Source: Mya arenaria (lineage: Eukaryota > Mollusca > Bivalvia > Myida > Myidae). From it: a stretch of 64,000 nt of DNA. Below are positions 11,767 to 23,460 of the stretch, one piece after another (position 1 is the first letter of the stretch; every line of letters begins with the position of its first letter). The position numbers were made by a program, and so were the translations under genes. The stretch covers positions 248,001 through 312,000 of the forward strand of contig NC_069125.1 in the NCBI RefSeq assembly GCF_026914265.1, written 5' to 3'. The notes beneath the pieces were generated by a model that saw nothing but the letters and a program-made list of their open reading frames with translations, made no database searches and was not told the origin of the DNA.

Positions 11767-13211
11767 CCTTGGAACGGTCAGTAAAATGTAAATTTACTGG
11801 GGTTTAAACCAGTTTATGTGCACAAACCTCACTCTTATCCCAACAATTCTTAATAAAGATAAAACGCAAAAGGTAAATCTTATCAAAGTATGCATTAACT
11901 TGAGGAAACTTATCAATAAAACAAATAATAATAAAAAAAAACGAAAAGGTAAACCCCAAGTACTTCAATGATTAGAGATCCCAACTCTATCTGCAGACGG
12001 AGAGAAACAATTCAGAGCAGTTAATGCAAATACTTTTCAAAGATACTTGTCTCTTCTGGAGATCTCACGGATGCACTGTAAGTTCAAAATGGGGGGTCCC
12101 TAGACGGTGAGCAATTATGCAACGTTATTACAAAAGCAGATGAGGGATCTTAGGCATACTGAAAAAAATGGCATGGCATTTGTCTCTTTAGTGTGACCTT
12201 GACCTTATTACCAACAAGGCTTTAACGTGGGATATGGACCTTGAGAGGAACAATTGTGCAAAAGTATTGCAAAAGCAATTTAGCGCTTAATGAGAGGTTA
12301 CAAAATGGCATTGCTAAATGTTGAAGTTGTATTAGTCTTACGTAAGTGGTTCGTGAGTTATGACCCTTCGCATGAGAAAGTGATAAATACGTCTGAATTA
12401 TGTATAAATTTCTTTTGAAATTTGCAAATTAGTCTGAACCAGTATCGCCAGTCCATATTTTGTACAAACGTCAACGTTCATATGAGAACATTTAAGTAGT
12501 ATTTTTAGATGATTATTCTAGCAGATTTTGTGTAGTATGTATTCTCCTGAATAAATAGGTAAAACAAGTTAACAAAGGGTATGCGATTTTGACATTGTTT
12601 TCGGTTTACAACGGAGACACAAACTAAAAAGGAATAAAGTTAGTACTACATTCAAGCTAACTGTTTTTGAAGAAAAAAACAGTTACTAGAATTGTCATAG
12701 CATGGGTCGTCATTGGGGTGCGCAGAAAATAATCTGGCCATAACCGTTTTAAATATTTAAATGGCACTTGGTACACATGTTTCCAGTGGCAACACAAATG
12801 TATAACAATGCCAGTTGGTCTTGCTGTAAAAGACCCAGTTGCAGAAGAAGAAAAAATACGTTACATTAATTAATTATGTTCTGTATGACCAAGTAACATA
12901 TACAACAAACAGTAATTCAAAATATATTTATCTTTAAATATCTGCTCCGAACTTTATCAAAAATCAAGTCAAATGAAACACCAAAAACTGTTATCATTAA
13001 ACAATGCCTATACGTTTATAAACTAACTTGCAAACACGTTTTTCAATGTTGTGAACAAATATAAATCATGAAACTTTAACATACAGTGTACTAATGTCTC
13101 GTAAATATTTTGTTGATTTATGTTGTGACAAATGTGCGATAAGGCAAATAAATATAAGTCCCCAGTAGACTCGTGTTTCAGTGTTTCCGTGTTTCACTGA
13201 CCGTTCCAAGG
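11767..13211. mobile_element. Putative element bounded by 16-bp perfect inverted repeats
   Basis: CCTTGGAACGGTCAGT at 11767-11782 is repeated as its exact reverse complement at 13196-13211, 1.4 kb away. Similarity fades just beyond on both sides. The interior has no long frame. It includes a short piece (about 12050-12310) with 'gtgaccttgacctt' and 'gcaaaagcaat' motifs seen in tandem-core bivalve repeats. The class cannot be assigned, and target duplication was not identified. Confidence 0.55.
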
Positions 13212-13700
13212 GAGTAATCCCATCATCTATAGGTAAATTTATTAGATGAATATGTGGTATATCTGTGGTGTTAGTAATTTTGTATGTTTTGTTTATTGGT
13301 GTATGTTGTAGTTCATTGTCGTTTGTGCCTATGCCTTTGCCTCCAAACAGGGTTTATTTTTTTAATTGTCGACTACTGGGCTTGTCTCCATAGATTAAAA
13401 AATAACCCGTACCTTACATTCTCATCAGCAAACCAATGAAGTTGAAAATAAGCAAAATACACATTACCCGATAAAGGAAATAACTGGTTTGAGTTAAAGT
13501 CCGCTGCATAGTAAGTCAAACAATACTGAAAAACTATATAACTAGACATAAGTTCGAAGTTAAAAAGGACAGAACAATAAATTCCTTAAACTTGTAGTGA
13601 CTAGTTGTCTGTATCAATCAGTTGAAGTACACTTAAGTCTTCTAGACTTGTTTCATCAAAGGCACCAAATTTATATTTCAGTGCTTTGTTGTCCCGTTCT
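13212..13700. other. Non-coding spacer, nothing recognised
   Basis: AT-rich sequence between the inverted-repeat element and the decayed - strand coding unit. No gene or repeat is supported. Confidence 0.5.
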
Positions 13701-14215
13701 TTATAAGCAATTGATGTGAAGATCCATGAAGCTGAGCACTTCATCTGGGACTGCAAACATTCTCACACCATTTTCTGTTGCAACTAGAGGCTCAATCTTG
13801 CGGAAAACTTCCTCTTTTATCTAGCAATATTTGGGTCAACCCTAGACAGTGACTAACATCTTTTAATAGATTTTCCACTTTCAGCCATGAAATTTACATG
13901 CTGTGAGTCACCTCTTCTATCAATTTCCAAACACTTGCCTAACATAATACATTTTGTCATATAGGGCCTGACACTGATTTCACTATCCTCTTTAGCGTTA
14001 CTCCTAGTTTCAGGTTCTAACTATGCAATCATCATCAAGGAAGTTCGCATGACTTGATTATACTTTGTTCAATATTGCTCGTATCCTACAGCTAAAATCC
14101 CCGATGAAACCCTTCATAATTAAAGCAGAGGTTACAAGCACATGTAGTATTCCCTAAAAGTATGCCTCCCTTTTATCTGCAACAACATCCAAAGAGATTG
14201 TGCCTTTAACTAGTT
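13701..14215 (-). pseudogene. Decayed protein-coding unit of unknown family
   Basis: Three protein-like frames follow one another on the - strand, separated by frameshifts and stops. The first (about 14211-14157) reads VKGTISLDVVADKREAYF then a stop. The second (14020-13853, 55 codons) contains SVRPYMTKCIMLGKCLEIDR and later HVNFMAESGKSIKRC. The third (about 13818-13701) contains FRKIEPLVATENGVRMFAVP and ends DLHINCL. Their residue make-up is unlike the chance frames around them, with balanced charged residues and few low-complexity runs. I do not recognise the family. It may be a dead cellular gene or a remnant of a mobile-element protein. Confidence 0.4.
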
Positions 14216-15674
14216 TTTTTTTTAATTTTTCGTCTCTCAATTTCTTCATTACATTAATTGTTTATTCTCTTCCAGTGATTTGTTTTGAAAATTATTTTCA
14301 CCGACTTTGGGAAAAATAGAAAATCATGCTAAAAGCAAACATATAATAGCAAATAAACATAGTTCTACTTTTTTATGCATACATTATGCTGTAAAAGAGC
14401 TAGTCTTACCAGGATTGTGTTTATTTTTATTATCGATCTTGGGGGAAAATGAACAGTTTTTCGCTAGGGGACACAACCTTTAGAAGAACCTTTGACGTAA
14501 CTAATTACTGCCGAAGAAAAACCTTTATAAATTGACCTTTACCGTTGCAATGGAATAAATTTTGAATGAGAAATCATAGATAAGAATAAAAGTTACGACA
14601 TGTATCTTACTGAATGTACAACCTAGCATTACTATATGATGACATGCATAGATATACAAAAATGCTCGAAGATTAGATAGCTAGTTGTCTTTTTCATAAA
14701 TGTACATTTGGTATCATATATGTATTTGTTTTCTGATATTAACGGGGATATTATGTAAAAATAATATACATGTACATATCTGTGCACCTGATAGCAAACG
14801 AACACACAGTATTCGCTAGTATTAGAACGAGTAGTTCTACATGCAGTTACATCTCCGACTCGTAATGTAGTTCCGTATTTGGAGCCTGAACAACATCTAA
14901 GAATTGCACCAGAAGCATAATTCAATGAATTAAGTTGGCTAGTGTTTCTTTCAACAACAACACTGGAAATGACGTCATCACAGTTTTACATAATTTCCAA
15001 TACAGCGGGTTTATATAAATAACTTAGAATACAACCTACATTTTCAGCCAATGAAATTGCAGATAGGCAATCATTATGTACTCGGCTTTATCATTCAGAA
15101 TTTCAGCTTTCGCACGCGTTTAAAGGTCCACCTACTGCCACTCAACCGATAAACAATCCCTGAGTCGGATTTTGTGTTGGCAATGTGACAGCCAATGAGG
15201 TAGTATTCTAAGACAGTTGGATGGCCTGAAGCAAAAGCTGAATGATTTAGAAGGGCTCAATCCGCGAAACTTAAACCATTGGCAGAGGGCGGTATACATA
15301 ACGGCAGTGCACATGAATAGTCCTAGAGTTATTGCCTTTTGTTTATTTATATATATATTCTTGTCCGGTCTTGAGATATTGACTTAACTTCAAATATATA
15401 TTTTGAAGAGGAGTGCATTGCAAAGATACAAAGAAAATGTCATAAGTATTATTAATGTTTTTAGGTTAAGACCATAAACCTCATACAACAATAGATCTTA
15501 TTGATGAGAACTTCAAGCCGCGTTCTTAGTATTTCAACAATAATTGCACGTTGCTAATGCCTACAGTTATGACTTTCCCTGATTTTGTATCAAACACTTA
15601 AGATTCTTCTGCAGGTTTTTCCGCATGAAAGTTTAAAGGTAAATTATGTTCAAAAACTTCCATTGCTGAGTACA
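14216..15674. other. Non-coding DNA, little recognised
   Basis: No gene is supported. The - strand frames at 14632-14925 and 15132-15314 lack motifs. A diverged copy of the 'ttgac.tcaa.cttcaaatatat' dispersed repeat lies at about 15370-15500. Confidence 0.5.
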
Positions 15675-15963
15675 TGTCCTTGTGTTTCAAAATCAATACC
15701 CGTACAATGCAAACTCCCGAACCGATGCACTGCATGAAGCTCACCTTACAACTAGCGAATATCCAGGTAGTGCACGCTGTCGACATTGCGTGGACCCGCT
15801 CATTGCCAGAGCAGGCGAGATGTTTCCCCGCTCAACGTTGCGTGTCGGAACTACTCGGTATTTATCGAAAACAACATCGGATATTTCGATGATGTATTTG
15901 GACGGTTTACATAATCAGAAACTGGTATGTTTAAGTCCGCTGCAAGTAGATCGCGTAGTAATT
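15675..15963 (+). CDS. Candidate coding fragment, function unknown
   Basis: Two overlapping + strand frames stay open through a locally GC- and CpG-richer stretch. The one beginning with an ATG at 15682 includes CRHCVDPLIARAGEMFPRST and then RVGTTRYLSKTTSDISMMYL, with TAA at about 15966. A GTATGT donor at about 15925 could end it as an exon. The second frame (15674-15892) is also open, so the reading is not certain. No family is recognised. It lies just upstream of the GC-rich block and may belong to the same unidentified element or gene. Confidence 0.25.
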
Positions 15964-16139
15964 TAATTTCGCAGTTAAACTTAATGACATAACTCTTCAG
16001 AATCTTAATTATTTTTGCAATAATTCACTTCACTGGCAATGGATTTAAACTTAGATCAATAAATACAAGCTAAAACACTACATTTATTTAATGATATGAT
16101 TAAAAAATACGAACTACTTCAACTGATGTACCCGCATAC

Positions 16140-17280
16140 ATCCGAAGTTGTTTTCGACAAAAATGACCGAGGCGTTCCGAATGGGCGAACAACAGCGTGT
16201 GTCAAGCGACACCATAGGCGAGTGGCATGTGCAGTAGGGTGACACAGGTCTGCTTTGTGGCGATGGTCCGTGAAAGGGTTGTGGACGGCTTAAGCCCCAT
16301 CATCAGAAAGCACGTTCCTGTCTCTATGTTTACGATCGGTCAGCGTACATCATTCGAACCACGTTAGGCCTACTTACAATTATCCTTTCCCGTCCTTGTC
16401 ACGATTCTCGCCTTCCATACTAGTCGGCGTCCACGTAACGACATTGGTGTTTGTACAGCCATTACTATCTTCGCACCTGACCTGCAGTCCCAACATCCAC
16501 AAATTGCCCTACAACCATTCGATATATCTGCAATCGGCCACAGGTTTCTGTGATGTCTCCTGCACTCGGCAACCAACGGATCTGACATCCTCCCCGCGAT
16601 CGACCAGACGATCTCGTTTCCATAGTCGAACCCCATCATTCTGATGCTACGCGGGAACCTAGCAACCCCACACGTCCGGCCTCTCATCAGACACCCCCAT
16701 TATGTCGCTATGTTCTTTCCGGTCCAACCAATTTCGCAATTGATTTCACCAACCTATTCCTCTTCTACTCTGATCTCCTTCCAGCCCATATCGACGGTCC
16801 TTGGTCGACTTTGTTTTCCTGGTTCCTCCAAACTAGTCCTCCACTGTGAACTTTTTACACTGTAAGGCAGTTCCTTATAGGAGTGGAAGAAGCTGTGTCA
16901 ACATATCGTCTTTGCTTGGACGACGTCGGCGAGCCAGTATCTCAAACTTGGTAAGCATCCCATCCCGTCAAAGGGTTGAATATCAAGCCACCAATTGTCA
17001 TGATACGTGGGTTCGTCTAAACGTGGTACTGTGTAGCTGCTGTTTCCCGAAGCCGAAGCTGCGGCCTGTGTCACCTCTTTAAACGTTCCGGTGCAGACCG
17101 CTGCCCTGGCCCTTGTGCAAATGGCCCACTTAAGCTCCAATCAGCTCCCGCTTATCTGTTACCACGAGCTGCATTATGCCTGTGACAATGAAATTGCCTC
17201 ATTAATTATTCATGATTACGAGATTTTCCTAGCCAAATTACCCACGGTACACAACGAAGCATAGCATAGTCTTGGTCTTT
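16140..17280. other. GC- and CpG-rich block of unknown identity
   Basis: Base composition shifts abruptly from AT-rich to roughly balanced, with many CG dinucleotides. Short frames crowd both strands. The most protein-like is on the - strand at 17140-16898 and contains EPTYHDNWWLDIQPFDGMG and LRYWLADVVQ. The - strand frame at 16687-16370 is less convincing. No domain is recognised. Candidates are a CpG island with a promoter, an exon cluster of an unrecognised gene, or an old inserted element. Confidence 0.45.
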
Positions 17281-17965
17281 ACATTTACAGTGCACTGATT
17301 CATGCCCGAGTTTCTTTACCTACCATGCAAGGACAATCAAGTGTTTTTTCTATGTCATTTATTTTTAAATGTACAAGTATTATACTGATATAAAATAACC
17401 CCAGACCTCACAACATAACATTTGAGGGTTATCATTCAATGCAAAGTTCTACATCAACTGCAAATCAAGTTAAACAAGAGATGTTTGTCAAACATTATGC
17501 CCCACCTGAGCGCCATGTTGTCAGGATTATATGGACAATTGAATGAAATATGCATGGACCGAAATGACAGCTGATTTATCACTGACATTGGATGCCGTTG
17601 AGGCAGTTTTAAGATTATGACCATTCAAAGTGTGAGGATAGAGTGTGTTACGACCATGACCTTTGACTCTATGACCTCAAAATCCATAGGAGACATCAGC
17701 TGGTCACCAAAAATCTAAATGAAAAGTTTAAGGGCCATGGGTGCAGGCATTGACAAGTTATCACACAGACGAGCTTTTTTCATTGAAGGTCACTGTGACC
17801 TTGACCATTGACCCCTAAAATCATAAGGGGTCATCTACAGGTCAGACACAACTCTAAGTCAGATTTGAGGGCCATGGGTGCAGGCATTGTTGAGTTATCA
17901 CTTGAAACATTTTCGCATTCAAGGTCACTGTGAACTTGACCTTTGACCCAATGACTCCTAAAATC

Positions 17966-20945
17966 AACAAGAGATGTTTGTCAAACATTATGCCCCCCCT
18001 GAGCGCCATGTTGTCAGGATTATATGGACAATTGAATGAAATGTGCATGGACCGAAATGACAGCTGATTTGTTGCTGTTTTAAGATTATGACCATTAAAG
18101 TGTGAGGATAAAGTGTGTTATGACCGTTATGACCTTTGACTCTATGAACTCAAAATCCAGAGTCATTAGCTGGTCACCAGAAACCTAAATGTCAAGTTTG
18201 AGGGCCATGGGTGCAGGCATTGTCAAGTTATCAAAAGACAAGTTTTTTTCGTTCAAGGTCACTGTGACCTTGACCTTTGACCCGATGACACCTTAAATCA
18301 TAAGGGGTCATCTACAAGTCAGATGCAACTCCAAGTCAAGTTTGAAGGCCATGGGTTCAGGCATTGTTGAGTTATCACTCGGACACCCTTTTACCATTCA
18401 AGATCACTGTGACCTTGACCTTTGGCTCTATGAATCCTAAAATCAATAAGGGTGATCTACTGGTCAGGCTTAACATCCATGTCAAGTTTAATGATCATAG
18501 GTTCAGGCATTGTCGAGATATCATTGAGGGAAGATTTGTTAACTTTTTTGCATTAAAGGTTACTGTGACATTGACCTTGCCCTGATGACCCCAAAAGTCG
18601 ATAGGGGTCATCTACTTGGCAGGCCCAACCTTCATGTCAAGTTTGATGACCATAGGTCCAAGAATTGTTGAGTTTGCTTTCAAGGTCACTGTGACCTTGA
18701 CCTTTGACCCCTAAAATCAATAGGGGTCATCTACTGGTCAGGCCCAACCTCCATGTCAAGTTTGAGGGCCATGGGTGCAGGCATTGTTGAGTTATCACTT
18801 GGACAACCTTTTATCATTCAAGGTCACTGTGACCTTGACCCAATGACCCATAAAATTAATAGGGACAATCTTCTGGCCAGGCTCAACCTCCAAATCAAGT
18901 TTAAGGGCCATGGGTGCAGCCATTGTCAAGTTATCACTCGGATATCCTTTTACCATTCCAGGTCACTGTGACCTTGACCTTTAGCCCAATGACCCCTTAA
19001 ATCAATAGGGACCATCTTCTGGCCAGGCCCAACCTCCAAGTCAAGTTTGAGGGCTATGGGTGCAGGCATTGTCGAGTTATCACTCGGACAACCTTTTACC
19101 ATTCCAGGTCACTGTGACCTTGACCTTTGGCCAGATGACCCCCAAAAACCATAGGGGTCATCTCCTGGTCAGGCCAATTCTCCAAGTCAAGTTTAAGGGC
19201 CATGGGTGCAGGCATTGTTGAGTTATCAATCGGACAACCTTTTACCATTCAAGGTCACTATGACCTTGACCTTTGGCCCAATGACACCCAAAATCAATAG
19301 GGGTCAAACTACTGGTCAGGCCCAACCTCCAAGTCAAGTTTGAGGGCCATGGGTGCAGGCATTGTTGAGTTATCACTCAAACAACCTTTTACCATTCAAG
19401 GTCACTGTGACCTTGACCTTTGACCCATTGAGCCCAAAAAACAATAGTGGTCAGCTACTGGTCAGGCCCAACCTCCAAATCAAGTTTGAGGGCCATGGGT
19501 GCAGCCATTGCCAAGTTATTACTCGGATAACCTTTTACCATTCCAGGTCACTGTGACCTTGACCTTTGGCCCAATGACCCCTTAAATCAAGGGACCATCT
19601 TCTGGCAAGGCCCAACCTCCAAGTCAAGTTTGAGGGCCATGGGTGCAGGCATTGTCGAGTTATCACTCGGACAACCTTTTACCATTCCAGGTCACTGTGA
19701 CCTTGACCTTTGGCCAGATGACCCCCAAAAACCATAGGGGTCATCTCCTGGTCAGGCCAATTCTCCAAGTCAAGTTTAAGGGCCATGGGTGCAGGCATTG
19801 TTGAGTTATCAATCGGACAACCTTTTACCATTCAAGGTCACTATGACATTGACCTTTGGCCCAATGACACCCAAAAACAATAGGGGTCATCTACTGGTCA
19901 GGCCCAACCTCCAAGTCAAGTTTGAGGGCCATGGGTGCAGGCATTGTTGAGTTATCACTCAAACAACCTTTTACCATTCAAGGTCACTGTGACCTTGACC
20001 TTTGACCCATTGAGCCCAAAAAACAATAGGGGTCAGCTACTGGTCAGGCCCAACCTCCAAATCAAGTTTGAGGGCCATGGGTGCAGCCATTGCCAAGTTA
20101 TCACTCGGATAACCTTTTACCATTCCAGGTCACTGTGACCTTGACCTTTGGCCCAATGACCCCTTAAATCAAGGGACCATCTTCTGGCAAGGCCCAACCT
20201 CCAAGTCAAGTTTGAGGGCCATGGGTGCAGGCATTGTCGAGTTATCACTCGGACAACCTTTTACCATTCCAGGTCACTGTGACCTTGACCTTTGGCCAGA
20301 TGACCCCCAAAAACCATAGGGGTCATCTCCTGGTCAGGCCAATTCTCCAAGTCAAGTTTAAGGGCCATGGGTGCAGGCATTGTTGAGTTATCACTCGAAC
20401 AACCTTTTACCATTCAAGGTCACTGTGACCTTGACCTTTGACCCATTGAGCCCAAAAAACAATAGGGGTCAGCTACTGGTCAGGCCCAACCTCCAAGTTA
20501 AGTTTGAGGGCCATGGGTGCAGGCATTGTCACGTTATCACTCAGACAACCTTTTACCATTCAAGGTCACTGTGACCTTGACCTTTTGGCTGATGACCCCC
20601 AAAAACAATAGGGGTCATCTACTGGTCAGGCCCAACCTCCATGTCAAGTTTGAGGGCCATGGGTGCAGGCATTGTTGAGTTATCACTCGGACAAGCTTTA
20701 AAATTATTTTACCATTAAAGGTCACTGTGACCTTGACCTTTGACCCGATGACCCCCAAAATCAATAGGGGTCATCTACTGGTCAGGCCCAACCTTCATGT
20801 GAAGTTTGATGACCATACGTCCAGGAATTGTTGAGTTATCACTCGGACAAGCTTTGGTCTACCGACGGACCGACCGACCGACCGACCGACCGACCGACAT
20901 GCCTGTGCAAAGCAATATACCCCTCTTCTTCGAAGGGGGGCATAA
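17966..20945 (-). mobile_element. Inner family C copy inserted in a core unit of the outer copy
   Basis: The left junction reads CCTAAAATC then AACAAGAG (element end). The right junction reads GGGGGGCATA then ATAAGGGTCAT. Removing the inner element rejoins an ordinary core unit (compare CTAAAATCAATAGGGGTCAT at about 18713). No target-site duplication is visible beyond one or two ambiguous bases. This is the expected outcome of Helitron-type insertion and was read directly by comparison with neighbouring units. Confidence 0.65.
19010..20185. repeat. 582-bp higher-order repeat within the family C array
   Basis: Four successive about 145-bp units form a block repeated at a 582-bp offset: GGGACCATCTTCTGGCAAGG is at 19591 and again at 20173. 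Variant bases such as 'aagggaccat' and 'ggccagatgacccccaaaaacc' recur in register. The two blocks are nearly identical, unlike adjacent monomers, so they reflect a recent local duplication. Confidence 0.8.
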
Positions 20946-22126
20946 TAAGGGTCATTTCCTGGTCAGGCCCAACTTCCTTGTCAAGTTTGATTATCATAGG
21001 TTCAGTCATTGTTGAGATATCACTGGGAGAAGATTTGTTAACTCTTTTGCGTTAAAGGATACTGTGACCTTGACCTTGGCCCGATAACCCCAATGTCAAG
21101 AGGGATCATCTACTGGCCAGGCCCAACCTTCATGTCAAGTTTGATGACCATAGGTCCAGGAATTGTCGAGTTTGCTTTCAAGATCACGGTGACCTTGACC
21201 TTTGACCCCTAAAATCAAAAGGGGCCATCTACGGGTCAGGCCCAATCTCCAAGTCAAGTTTAAGGGCCATGGGTGCAGGCATTGTCAAGTTATCACTCGA
21301 ACAACCTTTTACCATTCAAGGTCACTGCGACCGTTAACTTTGGCCCGATGACCCCCCAAAACAATAGGGGTCATCTACTGGTCAGGCCCAACCTCCAAGT
21401 CAAGTTTGAGGGCCATGAGTGCAGGCATTGTCGAGTTATCACATGGACAACCTATTTCCATTCAAGGTCTCTGTGACCTTGTCCTTTTGCTCGATGACCC
21501 CCAAAAACAATAGGGGTCATCTATTGGTCAGGCCCAACCTCCAATTCAAGTTTGAGGTTCATGGGTGCAGGCATTGTCAAGTTATCACTTGGACAACCTT
21601 TTTCCATTCAAGGTCACTGTGACCTTGACCTTTGGCCCGATGACCCCCAAAAACAATAGGGGTCATCTACTGGTTAGGCCCAACCTCCAAGTCAAGTATG
21701 AGGACTAAGGGTGCAGGCATTGTCGAGTTATCACTCGGACAACCTTTTACCATTCAAGGTCACTGTGACCTTGACCTTTGGCCCGATGATCCCACAATAC
21801 AATAGGGGTCATCTACTGGTCATGCCCAACTTCCATATCAGGTTTGATTACCATAGGTCTAGGCATTGTTGCGTTATCACTCGGACAAGCTTTAAAATTC
21901 TTTTACCATTAAAGGTCACTGTGACCTTGACCTTTGACCCGATGAGCCCTTAAATCAATAGGGGTCATATAATGGTCAGGCCCAACCTTCATGTCAAGTT
22001 TGAGGACCATACGTCCAGGAATTGCTGAGTTATCAGTCGGACAAGCTTTGGTCTACCGACGGACCGACATACCGACCGACATGTGCAAAGCAATATACCC
22101 CTCTTCTTCGAAGGGGGGCATAATAA

Positions 22127-23223
22127 TACACTTTTACACTGTTTAATTTTCAACACTTTGGCACATACATAATCATATTCTCATTAAAAACTACACACTT
22201 TATCAATTTACAACACATACTATGTACTTGTACAGTGTGTATACTGATTGACATGCGAAAGATAACAAAAACCTTAAATATTTACATTTCAGTGGGTATA
22301 ATCAAATCAATGCATTTGCATAAAAATATTATATTTAATCAATATGCTATGTATTATATCTTATACCATGTTTTTCAAAGACAAACACCCTCAAACGATA
22401 AAAGAAGTCTTCAAATTGAGGGGAATGCATAAACATATTGACCATTTTGAGCCTTTTCATTAAAATGTCCCACTGGTGTTAGAATTAAAGATGTCTTTCA
22501 GTCTGCAGATGTTCATGTCATCAACTGAATCATCTTATGATGAAAGAATAAGGGTATACAACCCAGCACACCATCTTCAAAAGTTCCCTTTCAGTCAATA
22601 GCAGTATCATGCAAAATTACATTACATCGAATATGAGGTTGATCAACTGCTTGCTTTAGTAACAAGATGTCCTATCAGTTTGTCAACATTGTTGGATCAT
22701 CCTTCTAAACGATACCAAATGTATGACGTTTAAAACCAACACTGGACACACACAAGCTTCTGTATTTTGAATGCCAATGAGTGGTGATTAGGGATTAAAT
22801 CTGAAGTCTTATGGCAATGATTTCAAGTATGTAGTATAGTTCTGAGGTAGTTTATTTATGCACTGTCAGTCAAGGTTGTCTAGTTATTGCATTTGGCTAC
22901 AGATATGTACATGCAGATCGTGTCGCATATAATCGTCTTTAAATCAGCTGCTAGTACACTGTACTTTGGCCTGAAAGTAAAAAAAGAAAAGTTGAATGAT
23001 TTTTCATAAACAAATAAATAACAGTTATTTTCCTGATATACCTTTCAAATAGTTGACAGAAATAAATTGAGTACAACAATGTTTATCATTTTTTTACAAC
23101 CCATCTCAATATCTTCAATTTGTGAATCGAATCAAGACTTCAATGATCAAGGTACCACTTTGAAGAGCATTTTACTTCTTAGCAATTACAGGGCAATAAT
23201 TATATTCTGAATAACAAATGGAA
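22127..23223. other. AT-rich non-coding DNA
   Basis: No gene, terminal repeat or tandem array is supported. The frame at 22235-22432 is AT-driven and has no motif. Confidence 0.5.
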
Positions 23224-23460
23224 TTAGCCTTAAAGATGCACTTTTACACAGTAGATATTTTAGCATTCACCAATCATTTAATATTTTTGCGTTTTCAGTT
23301 ATTAAATACACTGTTACAATCTTGTTATACTTATAGTAATTAATAATTTGCATAAATGCATCATTTAGTAAGTAGTTAAAGGTTTATCATTCAAAATCAT
23401 GTTTGTTATACATGAGTTTGTATTGATTTTGAATAAGAGTGTCACTTTAACATTATTCCA
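23224..23460. mobile_element. MITE, copy 1 ('gcattcaccaatcattta' family)
   Basis: About 235 bp with imperfect inverted ends: CTTAAAGATGCACTTTTACA on the left and GAATAAGAGTGTCACTTTAA on the right. The interior TTTTAGCATTCACCAATCAT and AGTTAAAGGTTTATCA match the copy at 43568-43945. No protein is encoded, so it would be non-autonomous. The - strand frame at 23365-23601 is a shadow of it. Confidence 0.7.

Larger units (their letters stand above)
17600..22050. promoter_or_regulatory. Array of nuclear-receptor response-element consensus motifs
   Basis: Almost every unit carries AGGTCACTGTGACCT followed directly by TGACCTTTGACCC or a close variant. The first part is the palindromic IR3 estrogen-response-element consensus. 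The junction TGACCTTGA is the reverse complement of TCAAGGTCA (NR5A/ERR-type extended half-site). TGACCTTTGACC is the reverse complement of a DR1. By eye there are about 18 exact IR3 copies (for example 17787, 18256, 18681, 18820, 18961, 19106, 19397, 19544, 19688, 19979, 20126, 20269, 20417, 20562, 20720, 21611, 21755, 21914) and about nine one- or two-base variants. Site consensus is established knowledge. Receptor binding here is not shown. Confidence 0.6.
17474..22126 (-). mobile_element. Family C tandem-core element block, one copy nested in another
   Basis: Read on the - strand, the element starts at 22126 with TTATTATGCCCCCC and ends at 17474. The 3' end shows subterminal GGGGCATAAT, a hairpin ATGTTTG-A-CAAACAT, then CTCTTGTTT. 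A second complete pair of ends occurs inside: 5' at about 20945 and 3' at about 17966. The block is therefore one element inserted in the core of another. The interior is an array of about 145-bp units with GACC microsatellite tracts near each 5' end (20862-20900, 22052-22075). The many 60-80 codon + strand frames are shadows of the repeat. Confidence 0.75.

Noticed and set aside
18364..21953. Series of 65-80 codon + strand frames (MQALLSYHSNNLLPFKV...)
   Set aside because: They recur once per about 145-bp family C unit and simply translate the satellite.
17474..22126. CRISPR-like array
   Set aside because: The repeats are long, contiguous, diverged and in eukaryotic DNA, with no spacer structure.
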